Shown piece after piece: positions 43,016-54,119 of a stretch of DNA of 64,000 nucleotides. Both the position numbers and the translations under genes were made by a program. This stretch comes from Typha latifolia (taxonomy: Eukaryota > Streptophyta > Magnoliopsida > Poales > Typhaceae). The DNA lies in assembly GCA_019914945.1 (NCBI GenBank), contig CM034112.1, positions 6,394,001 to 6,458,000 of the forward strand, given 5' to 3'. A model generated the notes under the pieces. It saw nothing but the letters and a program-made list of their open reading frames with translations, made no database searches and had not been told where the DNA came from. Numbering within the stretch: position 1 is the stretch's first letter; every line of letters starts with the position of its first letter.

Positions 43016-45198
43016 GTTTAGTCTTATTAATTAATTATTTATTTTGCATAATTAAGTAAATACTATATAACTTCTGATTAATCAAGATAGAGTAAGAATT
43101 GTAAAATTTATTATAAAATAGATCTTGTCTATACATATATCTTATTTATAATTATTTAGCTTTTATTTTATAATTACATATTTAGAATATTTTAAATAAA
43201 AAAACAAACCTTTCTCCTTATGTTATTACTAGCATTTTAAGATAATAATATAATTATAGCATTTAAATTGTATCTATAATATAGATCTAATTATGTAATT
43301 AAAAATAAAAAGAAGTGATTCTAAACCTAATAAACCTGTATATTTTACTAGAATTAATTCTAATTAGATAAACAACTAATTTCATGCTACTTAAATATTT
43401 TCAGATCCCGAACCCCTTATTTGAGACTCCGTGGACCCTATCAATGAGTTGACGTTTGATTAACGGATATGAGGGATACATGATTCGGGTCTTCTGATCA
43501 GATGTGAGTAATCTTATTCCCTAGACATATTTCTCAAATTAGATTATATTATATATTATGTACATGCATATTTTGGCCTCCAGCATAATTATATGACTTT
43601 ATCTAGAGATGGTTACGGTCGAGCATATTTTATCATGCATGTAATTAGGTTGATCTTCGATACGAATATGATGATGATATATAGAGATGATTAGAGCTGA
43701 TTAAAGATGACTATACTATTATAATTTTATGTCTAGTTGATCTGTAGCATGAGTATGTATGTGTCGACTACATGATTGGAGAGTATATTGCATTATTTTT
43801 CTCTTGATTCCTATTCTATCTAAATTTCTGTTATACATTGACTTGTTATCATACTAAATATATGTATATGATTTGTCATTTAGAAGAAAAGCATGAAATG
43901 TGATTGATTGATTAGTTGATAGAAAGCGTGAGGATACCCGAGTGGGTGCCAGGGTTAGGACGCGCTTGTTGGATGATTGATCGCTCGACATAGTCGCGAT
44001 CCTATTGGCCTTACGTCCAAGGTCGTTAGTTTGTGTGCACAGCAAACATTCGGACACATGCCATTCACCAGAACATATGTGTCGAGTTATCCTCACGAGC
44101 TTTCTATCAGCTAGAAGGGTGCCCAGTCAGGATGGATGTTGATACCCTTAGCGGATGGTAGAATATGGTTATATTTGAGATACTCTTTGCAGATGACAGA
44201 GTATGATCTGAGCCTTCGGGCATGATGCTGAGACCGGGTACCGGGTGTTGACTGTGCATAGTAGTCTAGTATGATGATGACATATAGAGCTGACATTAAT
44301 GACTAAGATGTTGAGAAATATATATGATTTCATTATCACCTAATTACCTAATTATCGAGTAGTCAATATACATCATATATGGTTGCATTTAATATCATAG
44401 CATCGTCATGATCGGCATGCATCATGTGTCATATTTGAGAGAGAATTATGATGATAGTATGACATGGAGATTTGTTTATTCATTGTCGAGGATGATATAA
44501 TTTATCAGTTATGACATATTATCTACTTTTCATTTATGTATTATTGAGGATACATTCATATATATTCATTCATAACATAATGCTCTTTCTGATTCATATT
44601 ATCCAATACATGATTTACTCTATATTTGGCATCACTGATTTAGGGTAACGTCTATTCACTGAGCCTTTTGCTCATGACTCTCTTTATTTTTTTTCTAACC
44701 CCTTAAGATATGTGGTACGTGATAGCGACGAGATATTTTCAGGAGATATTTTTTAGCGAGGATGAGGTGAGCTATAAACGTGAGATGGTATAGAAAATAA
44801 TTTTACCAAATATTGACTTGTAACATTATTTGATGTTTATACTTTATTATATCATATGGTGATTTATATAATACATGTCAAATTATAGTGTACTTGTGTA
44901 TCGGTTGTTTAGTTGTATCTTGATGGTTTGTCGTGGCCTATGTGGGTCCTGCTAGATTATTTAGTGGTTTACTGTATATTATTGTGAACTTGTATATTTA
45001 TATGTTAACAGGTTTATTTGGTTGATAGTATATTTTATTTGGTGTCGGATTATGCGAGAATGGATATGTTAGCAGGTAGTATTTGATAATGTCATGATTG
45101 TATGTGCATAGGAGTGTATCTGTGCGTGATGGGCCCCGCCTGTCCTATCGCATGCGCGTGCCGTGTGGGCGTGCACGTGCTAGTGCCGGGCGGGGGCA
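43016..45198. mobile_element. Element C2: inverted, truncated copy of C1
   Basis: Read on the minus strand it follows C1 from its GC-rich start to about C1 position 3300. Matches include the atgatttactctatatttgg region, the block with gacatagtcgcgatcctatt, and the terminal cgggcgggggca. The GA-rich end of C1 is missing, cut where A-f begins. The right end abuts the RL-B LTR of B5. Similarity is moderate with many small changes, so the copies are old. No gene. Confidence 0.75.
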
Positions 45199-46175
45199 TG
45201 ATATGATCTCCCCTTTTAGGCTAAGGTTCAATCTCTTCCGATTTTCAGATCTAGATTTGATCTAGTATGGAAATTTGTAAATAGATCCCGAAAGATGCCG
45301 CCATCAGATTGATGTGAAATTTTGATATGTTGTAACCCCGGAAAACAGCTTTCCCACAAATCAAATTTCAGGTGAATCGGATGTAGGGTTCTCGAGATAT
45401 TGTTCGATTAGTTGATGAATGTCATGGGGTCTAATCAGGATTCGTGGATGGAGGCACGAGATCGTAGATGATGGTGGTTGGTGGTGGATCGCCGTTAATG
45501 GGTTGGCACTGGTGAAAAGTGGTGGTGGAAGGGTTTTGGTTGATGGAAGGGTTAGGGCAAGTGTTGGATAGATTGGAAGAAGGGGGAGGAGAGGGCCACC
45601 CCTAAGGGACTAGGGTGATTGGCCGGTCGAGGGAGGTTAGAAGCGGCGTCACCGGGGATTGAGAGAACTGGAGCGAAGAAGATGAACGAGGCAAGGCAAA
45701 AACTCAATTCATCAATAATGACTCCACGGTTACCATCCACACCTTTAGAGGCTAACCAATAATTCAAAATTAACCCTAAATAGTGAATTTTCCTCCATGA
45801 TTGCCATCCACACCTTTAGAGGCTAACCAAAAATTCAAAATTAACCCTAAACAATACATTTTCGCTGCCCGCGCCCGATCGCGTTTGAACGCACTTATTT
45901 CTCTCTTCTCTGGATTTGCGAACACGATGTAGGCGTTCGTAGGCGCGTTCGAACGTAGGCATTTGCAGGTGCGTTCGAACGCATAATTCAGACTCTTTGG
46001 ATGTGCGAACGTGATGCAGGCGTTCGCAACCGCGTTCGAACGTACTCTACCCACGTTCGAACGCGACATACATAAAACTTATGTTTTAAAGAATTAAATA
46101 CTAAAACAAGAATAAAAGACACCCCTAAAGTGTATCCCTGCTCGAGACGTCATCGGTGAAGTCTGAATCATATCA
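45199..46175 (-). repeat. 3' LTR of B5
   Basis: On the plus strand it runs from TGATATGATCTCCCC to GAATCATATCA. Full RL-B order: U5, R, a TATA complement, and U3 with CGTTCGAACG motifs (45880-46065). A segment near 45770-45850 is locally duplicated (ccatccacacctttagaggc occurs twice). It has no 42-base PBS-like units. Confidence 0.85.
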
Positions 46176-46815
46176 ATCCACCACGCTTCCATACACCTTG
46201 TCCTCAAGGTGACTCCAATCAAACGTGTTGTGTTCGGTGGGTCATCCTCAGTTGAGCTTGGATACTTATACTCCTACTAGCCCAAGGTGGAATTCAAGTT
46301 CGTCTACATTGAGTCCACTTAGCCTCGGGTGGTCGAACGCATTGACTCAATGTCAGTTTAGCAATAGAAATATGGTGCATGCGATTGCGCTCGGGAGGTC
46401 AAGTTAGATGTAGTTGGTGGATCCATATTAGGTCCTCCCAGTGAATCGAGTTAGGTTGCGCTCATAATCGTTCTGCCCACTCCATGGATTAGGATCCAAA
46501 TCAAATGTATACTGGTATAAGCAAACTCGACTTAGTTAAAGTAAAGAGTTTTGATCATGCCCCTTATTTGACATAATTGAGTCCCCAAGTCCAGAGATGA
46601 CTCACACTTGACTTGACCCCTTTGGCTCTTTGGTCCAACCCAGCTCATGTCTAGCAACTCAACATGGTCAAGCCCAACCATGTAGCCATCTTGAAATTAT
46701 AACCACTTAGGGCTTTAAATTTTTTTTTGAAATCCCTAATATTTCTCCCATAATTCCATCTCCATCAGCTATTGCCATAGGAGTTGCCTTGGCACGTGGC
46801 AGCCTTGGCTGAGTA

Positions 46816-47225
46816 GTGACCACTTCCAGTAGTTGCTTTGGAAGGGTTCCCGATAGTGTGGGGGCAGTCGGTGGCGATGGAAGGTCGAAGTTGGCCCAAA
46901 ATATAAATTCTTCATCTCCTTCTTCTCTTTCCTGTCACAGCCACAACAAGGAGCCTTCGGCCGCTTGGAATATGAAAATAGCTGTCAGTGGGGTCCCTCT
47001 TGGGGTGGCGACGATTGACTGCTGTGGAAGGCTGAGGCTGATAAAAACAAAATCTTTATCTTCTTCTTTTTCATTTAGTTGCAACCATCGCAGGAAGCTT
47101 TCGGCCGTCTGGGTGAGAAAAGCAGCAGCCCACGAGGTCTTTACGGGCCTGTCGGTGGCTAGTGCTGGCGTGGGTGGAAAATTGCGACCTTCTCCTTCGA
47201 GTTGTAGCTCAGCAGGGAGTTGAAA
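46816..47225. repeat. Degenerate ~145-bp tandem units in the B5 cargo
   Basis: Related phrases recur: aaattcttcatctccttctt (46905) and aaatctttatcttcttcttt (47050); caaggagccttcggccgctt and aggaagctttcggccgtctg. On the minus strand both translate to similar text (AESFLRWLQ and AEGSLLWLQ, each followed by an acidic/basic run). A weaker third unit follows near 47180. Confidence 0.55.
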
Positions 47226-48141
47226 CGTCATCGCCAGTGACGACGCTGTCACAGTAGATTGTCGATTGACCGAGGAGAATGGTGGAAGGTCGCTGGAGGC
47301 CATACGCAATTTCTTTCTCGTTGCCGACTCGCCGTGGTTGCAAAGGGAGGTGGTGTAAGGCGACCCAAGTGTCGGAACTCGCGGTTCCAAATCATCTCCC
47401 TCACCACTGATGAGGATTCCTGATGAGGGATATCCGCGGCCATCAGTGGTCTTCCTCCATTCAATAGTAGTTCGCACGGTTGTCGACTCGTCGAAGAACT
47501 CTATTCTGACGTCAAAAGAACCTTTCCAATCGTCGAGCTCGCCGGAGGAAACTGTTGCCTTGAAGCTGGACTCTTCGTTGTTTCTACAAGGATCAAGAAA
47601 GTTGCGGCTAGCCTTTCGCGGTTTGTCAGCGAGGTCTCTGGTGCATGGGAAGATGTGGAGGTTTCGAGAGCTGCTACAATGGTTGAGGAACCCATTGTAG
47701 TTGGTGGCAGTTCGTTGCGGCTAACCATGGGTTGGGGTGTAGAAGCTCGATCTTGTTGGTTAGCCGAACTCTCCTCTATTTTTGTGGGCAACGGGGAGGC
47801 CATGGAGGATGTTGGGTATGCTGCGGAGGGCACCCCATGCTGCCTTGTGATTGCCATGCTTGTTGAAGAAGGTTTCAGCCATGCCACTATAGCGTCGGTC
47901 AATCTCCGGCTAAAGTCACGACTTGTGACCTTGTTTGTCGTTAACGTCTGTCTATATGGTGAAGGGTCATATTTGTATGCTGGTGTCCGTTGCCGCGATG
48001 CCTCCTTCTAGGTGGTGTTCCGGGGATTGAACACAACCCGTCCTGCCTTGTCGGTATACACGTACGCGGTGGTGGTCTCGTTGTAAGGCACCTGCGTCCA
48101 GGGAGACCACCATGACATTCACATAGAGATTTTGAGTCCTC

Positions 48142-48295
48142 CTATTGTATAACTTGAGTCTTTGTGTTCCAGAAGAAGAGGTATCCCGTCTCATCGTCGA
48201 TCAAGGCCTTCCAAGGCTTCGACAAGTCTACATCGATCAGTGCATATGTTAGGCTTTTTGGATAAGCCGACGTCCTTGACATTAGTGCATTCCTG
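48142..48295 (-). pseudogene. Captured WW-domain fragment, DEAD-box RNA helicase-like
   Basis: The minus-strand frame 48142-48366 starts in gag (NNQMMMEM) and passes into YALIDVDLSKPWKALIDDE, then TGYLFFWNTKTQVIQ and a stop. The pattern PWK-x-L-I-D-x-x-TG-x-L-(Y/F)-(Y/F)-WN-x-x-T-x-V-x-Q is the WW domain near the N-terminus of plant DEAD-box helicases of the DRH1/RH14/RH46 group, where YAP-x-D-x-x-L-PKPW precedes it. The helicase core is not seen. The fragment is fused in frame to the gag remnant but ends in a stop where QYE is expected, so no useful product is likely. Identification rests on motif memory, not on a search. Confidence 0.65.
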
Positions 48296-48530
48296 ATTGC
48301 CATAGCTTCTCTTGTCGCCCGTAGTCCCCATATCATCTCCATCATCATCTGGTTATTGATGGCCATTTGTTCGAATCATGGCTTGAATGCTAGGCTCTTC
48401 CGTATTTAGATTTGGTCAGGCAGTTCCGCAGGTGGAAATTCCCACAGCTGTTTCCCCCTCCTCTAATAGGGAAATCTCTTCTTCCTCATCTCGCCGTGCA
48501 GCCATAGCTCTGGTTGTCATCATAGGAAGC
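48296..48530 (-). pseudogene. B5 gag N-terminal remnant
   Basis: The minus strand reads from an ATG near 48519 (MTTRAMAARRDEEEEIS) through EEGETAVGIST and a shifted QAMI stretch to NNQMMMEM, the B1/B2 gag start with stops and a small deletion. It joins the captured segment just after LRATREA. Confidence 0.75.
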
Positions 48531-48564
48531 GCGTGTCTGAGGAACAGTGGCTATGATACTAGCT

Positions 48565-48760
48565 TGATACGATCTCCCCATTTAGGCTAAGGTTCGATCT
48601 CTTCCGATTTTTCAGATATGGACTTGATCTGGTACGGAACTTTGTAAATACGTCCCGAAAGATGCCGCCGTCGGATCGATATGAAATTTTGATATGTTGT
48701 AGCCCCGGAAAACTTTCCAACAAATCAAATTTCAGGCGAACGTCAGGGCGCTTCTGTCTC
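48565..48760 (-). repeat. 5' LTR fragment of B5
   Basis: TGATACGATCTCCCC onward is the RL-B U5 end, adjacent to a decayed primer site complement (gtggctatgatactagct). An internal deletion joins caggcga to acgtcaggg. Similarity fades after about 48760, so U3 is lost. Confidence 0.7.
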
Positions 48761-48963
48761 TATGGAGGTGTGCCTTCTTGTTGATGCAAAACCATTGATC
48801 CAGTGATTAGCATAGTGTCTGACAATCATTGGCTTTGATATCATTTGATATGAGCCTATCCACATGTAGTCAGGTGTTCAACACTCCGTTAGCAATGATC
48901 TTTGGACTGATTCGAGAGTGGACCTTATGAGGGTGGCTTTCGGAGATCTACCCATCAAAGCTC
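48761..48963. other. Unclassified short stretch
   Basis: About 200 bases between the B5 LTR fragment and the A-g LTR. No repeat family or coding signal was recognised. Confidence 0.4.
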
Positions 48964-49817
48964 TGATAAGTCACGGAACGATTCCTTTAAGATCTGAATT
49001 TTTTCCAGGAAGCATTTCGCACAATCGAGGAAAAATATTCTCTCGTAGTCAGAAAATTACGAAACCTAGTGGAATTGATCTGGTAGCTCCCGATCCACGC
49101 TTTTCGTATTTAAGCCCTTCGTAGATTCAAATTGCAACTGGGACGAACGTATGATTTAGTGCGGATGATGGTGGTGGTGACGGGTGGAGTGGAAGTTAGG
49201 GTTAGGGATGATAATGGAGATGACGGTGGATGGTGGATGCTGTTTAAGGGATAAAGATGAAGAGAAAGAAGTGGTTGAGATCCCAAAGAAAAGGGAGGAC
49301 TCGACAGTCGAGGGAGATTATAAGTTAGGAGAGGACTCGACAGTCGAGGGAGATTATAAGTTAGGAGAGACCTTGCCAATGTTAGAGGTGGTAGATTGGT
49401 GAAGAGGGAGGAGGGAGATTAGGGTAGAGAGAAAAAGAGAGGTAAGAAATAGATATTCCAATAGCATAATAAATTTAGCTGCCATCCACACCTTTATAAA
49501 GGCTAGCCAACAAGCCCTAGTAATAACAACTAACCCTAATCCTAGTGGAATCCCGTCGATCGCGTTCGAACGTGTCAGATCGTGTTCGAACGCACAACAG
49601 GCATTCTCTCTCTGTGCGAATGGGATGCAAACATTCGAACGCGCTTGACCGTGTTCGAACGCACGTTTTGCGTTCTCTATTTTTGCGAACCTTATGCAGA
49701 TGTTCTTAAGGGCATTCGAATGCAACCCGTTCTACGTTCGAACGCGACCTACAGGAATTTTATTTTAGTAAAAATAAACTACTAATGCAGTAAGAAAAGA
49801 CTCTACAAGGTGTATCA
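48964..49817 (-). repeat. 3' LTR of A-g
   Basis: On the plus strand it runs from TGATAAGTCACGG to GTGTATCA, followed by the purine-tract complement. U3 (49550-49750) is rich in CGTTCGAACG. A 36-base segment is tandemly duplicated at 49295-49366. Confidence 0.85.
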
Positions 49818-50536
49818 GCCCACCACGCTTTCCCCACCTTCCCTTCAAGGTGTAAAGTCGGGGAAACGCTCCGAGATGTCCATCTCTAACTCCCATGCAT
49901 TCATACACCACATCAAATGAAGTCATGTCAATATTGCTGTGGTAGGCGGTGTTGTACGACCGCTCCACCCACGGTAAGAATTCCAACTATCGTTTCGACA
50001 TCTCTCCAACAAAGCACCTCAAGTACGGCTCAATGCCTCGATTTACCACCTCGGTTTGGTCATCCGTCTGTAGATGGTAGGCCATATAAAGTTCAATCAA
50101 GTCCCCTATAATCTGAAAAACTCCATCCAAAAGTAGCTCATAAATACACGATCACGATCCGAGACAATTGTGCATGGTATGCCATGTAACCGAATCTCTA
50201 ACAAAAATTTCAGCTACTGACTTGGCTGAAAATAGATGTGACAATGCAAAAAAGTGAGCATACTTGCTCAATCTATCAATCACCATAAAAATAACGGAGT
50301 AACCACATACCAGCGGAAGTCCTTCTATGAAAAACTCCATCCAAAAGTCGCTCAGAAATACACAATCACGATTCGAGACAATCGTGCATGGCATGCCAAG
50401 TAACCGAACAACATCTCAAACAAAAATTTCAGGCCGACTTAGCTGAAAATGGATGTGACAATGTAGAAAAGTGCACATACTTGCTCAATCTATCAACCGC
50501 CACAAAAATAATGGAATAACCATGTACCAACGGATG
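49818..50536 (-). pseudogene. A-g integrase remnant with internal deletion and duplication
   Basis: After the purine tract and a chromodomain end (to about 49894), the reading jumps into the integrase core (SYNTAYHSNIDMTSFDVVYE). The part around DRDCVFLSDFW is duplicated: 50115-50328 and 50329-50536 are copies with a period of 214 bases, and have diverged since. Cut by A-h. Confidence 0.8.
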
Positions 50537-50541
50537 ACCCT

Positions 50542-51474
50542 TAATACGTTTAGTTAGGATCTTTTCTTACTGTATTAGTTGTTTATTTTTATTTAAATAA
50601 AATTCCTATAAGTCGCATTCGAACGCAGGTGGGGTCGCGTTCGAACGCCCTTGCGAACGCCTGCAACTGGTTCGCAAATACAGAGAACGCATATTGTGCG
50701 TTCGAACGCAGTTGGGTGAGTTCAAACACCTGCATTATGTGCGCACATACAAAGAACGTCTTTTGTGCGTTCGAACGTGATTAGGCGCGTTCGAACACGA
50801 TCGGCGGGAATCTTCTAGAATTAGGGTTACTTATTATTTTAGGGATTGTTGGCTAGCCTCTATATATATGTGGATGGCAGCCAAATTCAGAATGCTACTG
50901 GAATATTAATTTTTTGCCTCTCTACCATCTATTTACTCTAATCTCCCTCCTCCCTCTTCACCGTCCTTCCACCTCTACCGTTGGCAAGGTTTCTCCTAAC
51001 ATCTAATCTCCCTCGACTGTCGAGCCACCCCTCTTCTTTGACTATCCACCTTCACCTCCATACCCATCCATAACCCTAACATCCATTCCACCCGTCACCA
51101 CCACCATCACCCACGTTATTCTGTATTTTCGTCCCCGTTTCAGTTCGAATCTGCGAGTAAATACAAAAGTTGTAGATCAGGAAGTTAAGAATCTAACCCA
51201 CTTGGTTTTGTATTTGACGAATATTTTTCCACAGTTGCGCGGACTATTTTAAAGGAATTTAGATCTTAAAGGAATTGTTTCGTAGCCGACCTTTCGGTAC
51301 AAGAACCCATCAATTTGGTATCAAAGTATAACAATTGGTATCAAAGCTTAACAATTGGTATTAGAGCTTAATAATTGGTATTAGAGCTTATCAATTAGTA
51401 TTAGAGCTTATCAAAGTGGTATCAGAGATTATGAAATTGGTATCAAAGCTTATCATTAGCATCAGAGCTTATTA
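50542..51474 (+). mobile_element. Solo RL-A LTR A-h, ending in a nine-unit PBS-like array
   Basis: It starts TAATACGTTTAG (decayed TG) and ends GCTTATTA (decayed CA), with perfect target duplications ACCCT at 50537-50541 and 51475-51479. U3 has strong CGTTCGAACG motifs (50618-50800), and a TATA box region lies near 50860. The final 180 bases are tandem PBS-like units. Because the duplication abuts the last unit, the whole array is part of the LTR. Confidence 0.93.
51293..51474 (+). repeat. Nine ~20-bp PBS-like units at the A-h LTR end
   Basis: Units follow the pattern TTGGTATYARAGCTTATCAA with small changes, and one unit is TGGTATCAGAG exactly. Each pairs a tRNA-Met primer-site core with the LTR-end TATCA. 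The array is longer than in A-b (three units) or the solo LTR at 22266 (two). Confidence 0.9.
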
Positions 51475-51479
51475 ACCCT

Positions 51480-53182
51480 CTATGTAATCCATAGAAATGT
51501 CTTCCCAAATATGATCCAGTATAGGTAAAGGCTGTAGTAATCCAGCTGGTTTCAATGTGGTTGCCATAGCCCTTTGATAGACTTCGCAAGTATGAACAAA
51601 ACTCCTCACATCTCGTCTCAATCCTGGCTACGTGCAACTCTGAAATATCCTCCTATAAGTCCTCAAGACACCCTCATGACCAGCCTCTGGAGTTTGGTGG
51701 AAGTGCTCCAACAATTTCTACCGCAATCCATCATTAGCGGGATAGTGCATCCGTCACTCTATTTTTCGTTCTCTTCTTGTATTGGATTTCATAATCATAC
51801 CCAAGCAATTTGGTGACCCATCTCTGCTGTGCCAAAGTGTGTATACGCTGTCCCATAATATATGGAAGGCTCCTTTAATCAGTTCGGATAATAAATCGCC
51901 TACCGATCAAATAAGGTCTCCACTTTCTCACCACATAGAGAATTGCCAACATCTCTCTCTCGTAGATCAATAATTGCTGGGATTTTTGTGATACAGTCTT
52001 GCTATGGAAGGCTATGGGACGTCCTCCTTGCATTACTACACCTCCTATGCCAACTCCCGACGCATCACATTCCATAATGAACTCTTTGGTGATGTCTGGT
52101 GGAGCTAGAATAGGTGCCGTTGTCATTGCTGTTTTCAATTTTTCAAAAGCTGTAGTGGCTTCATCCATCAATCTAAAAGAGCCCTTCTTCAACAAAGAAA
52201 TGAGGGGAGTAGCAATCTTGCCATACCCGGTGATGAAGCAGCGATAATATCCGGTCAGCCACAAGAATCCTCCCAATCCTGTGGTAGTAGTAGGTACTGG
52301 CCAAGCGGTCATGCACTCTAACTTTTGAGGATCCGCCGCTACACTTTCCGCTGAGATGATATAGCCTTAAATACTCCACTTGTGGTGCTCCCCATAGGCA
52401 CTCGGACTTCTTAATATTCAACTGGTTTTGGTTTAACAAATTCAGCACATCCTCCAAATGTCGTCAATGCTCCAATTCAGTCCTACTATACGACAAAATG
52501 TTGTCAAAAAATAACAAGACATACCTTTGCAATAGAGGCTAAAATATATCATTCATGAGGCCTTGAAAGGTAGCTGGAGCATTGGTGAGACCAAAAGGCA
52601 TCACTAGAAACTCGTAATGCCCGTCCGGATTCCAAAATGTAGTTTTGTGTACATCCGCTAGGTGAACTCTAATTTGATGATACCCAACCCTCAAGTCAAG
52701 CTTGCTGAATATAGTCGCCCCTGCAAGCTCGTCTAGTAGCTCCTCTAGAATCAGAATAGGATACCGATCCTTGACGGTAATAGCATTTAGTGCCCGATAG
52801 TCGACAAAAAAAATGCCATATCCCATCCTTCTTTTGCACTAATAGCATGGACGATGAATAAGAGCTATGACGGTTGTATGAGGCCTTGCTCCAACATCTC
52901 GGCTACCATCTTGGAAATAACTTCTTTTTGCATATGTGGATACCGATATGATCTCACGTTTGTCGGTGCAACCCCAGGTACAATCTCTATGTGATGGTCC
53001 GCCGTTCGCCTTCGAGGCAACTCCTTTGGTTCCTCAAACAGTCCAACAAATTAGACAACTCTATGGTAGTTTTTGAACTCATTTGAGGCTCATCTCCTGT
53101 TGGACCTAACTGAAGAAGATAGGCCAAATCTTTCGCACAAAGTAGTCTACCATCGGCTGCATCACACGAATCAGCGGAGAAC
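51480..53182 (-). pseudogene. A-g pol remnant: integrase zinc domain, RNase H, RT
   Basis: 51480-51740 is the integrase start and zinc domain in broken frames; a deletion then removes the spacer. 51875-52312 is RNase H and RT thumb (LGGFLWLTGYYRCFITGYG, FIMECDASGVGIGG, YERE). 52539-52826 is the RT palm ([50 protein letters not shown]). The catalytic DD region near 52500 is damaged (cgacaaaatgttgtcaaaaa). 52860-53182 is the segment before RT. Cut by B2 near the protease/RT linker. Confidence 0.85.
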
Positions 53183-53187
53183 GAATG

Positions 53188-54119
53188 TGATACGATCTTC
53201 TCTTTGGGGCTAAGGCTCTGATACCAGATTGATACGATCTTCTCTTTGGGGCTAAGGCTCTGATACCAGCTTGATACGATCTGGCACGGAACTTTGAAAT
53301 TAGATCCCAAAATATGCTGTCGTCGGATCGACGTGAGATTTTGATATGTTGTAGCCTCGTAAAAGAGCTTTCCAACAAATCTAGTTACAGGCGAATCGGA
53401 GTTAGGGATCTCGAGATATTGTTCGTTTAGTGGACGAACGTCAGGATGCTCTGTTTTGGATTCGTGGATGGAGGCACGAGATCCTAGGTAATGGTGGATG
53501 GTGGTGGACCGGCGTTAATGTGGTGGCACCGGTGAAATGTGATGGTGGAACGGTTGTGGTTGATGGAAGGATTAGGGCAAGTGTTGGATAGATTGGACGA
53601 AGGGGGAGAAGAGGGCCACCCCTAAGGGACTAGGGTGATTAGCCGGACGAGGGAGGTTAGAAGCGGCGTCGCCGGGGATTGAGAGAACGGGAGCGAAGAA
53701 GACGAAGGAGGCAAGGCAAAACTCAATCTCAATAATCAATACCAATTTTGGTTGCCCTACACATCCTTTTATAGGCTAACCAACAACTCACATTAACCCT
53801 AAAACACAATTTTCGCCGACCGCGTTCGAATGCACCGAATTAGCTCTTCTAGACTTGCGAACATGATGCAGGCGTTCGAACGCGTGATCGAACGCGCTTG
53901 TCGGTATTTGCGAACGCGATGCAGGCATTCACAGTACATTCTCTTCACCACGTTCACAACCCCGTTCACAAACCGCGTTTGAACTCACTCCACCAGCGTT
54001 CGAACGCGACTTACAGAAAACTTATTTTAATGGAAATTAAACACTAAAACATGAAATAAAAAACACTCATAAAGTGAATCCATGCTCGAGGCGACGTCGG
54101 TGAAGTCCGAATCGTATCA
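53188..54119 (-). repeat. 3' LTR of B2
   Basis: It is 932 bases with TGATA...TATCA ends. Two 42-base PBS-containing units (53188-53229 and 53230-53271) form its end. U3 with CGTTCGAACG lies at 53815-54010. Target bases GAATG lie to the left. Confidence 0.92.

Larger units (their letters stand above)
46212..48295 (-). other. Captured DNA in B5, origin unknown except the WW segment
   Basis: This stretch matches none of the transposon families in the window and looks richer in G and C than its surroundings. It has three sizeable open frames of unknown meaning (46816-47223 plus; 46935-47477 and 47501-47902 minus). Near 46816-47225 it has about three degenerate units of roughly 145 bases. A WW-domain segment sits at its gag-proximal end. 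It ends in gag on one side and in the purine-tract stub on the other, so it moved as internal cargo. It may derive from one gene or from several pieces. Confidence 0.6.
45199..48760 (-). mobile_element. B5: RL-B element with foreign DNA replacing its interior
   Basis: On the minus strand, 5' to 3', it has a partial 5' LTR (48565 to about 48760), a decayed primer site, gag N-terminus (about 48296-48530), about 2.1 kb unrelated to any RL sequence (46212-48295), a 35-base stub of the normal RL-B 3' end with the purine tract (46176-46211), and a 3' LTR (45199-46175). Protease, RT, RNase H and integrase are absent. LTR, primer site, purine tract and cargo in that order is the structure expected of a non-autonomous element carrying captured DNA. 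No target duplication is visible, because the 5' LTR is truncated. Confidence 0.8.

Noticed and set aside
43854..44296. Frames in C2 (and 1219-1416, 2302-2484 in C1)
   Set aside because: They are not conserved between C1 and C2 despite recognisable DNA similarity, so they are not coding.
46816..47902. Three open frames in the B5 cargo as genuine genes
   Set aside because: They overlap on opposite strands, have no recognised domain, and at least one is a by-product of degenerate tandem repeats. Kept only as cargo of unknown origin.
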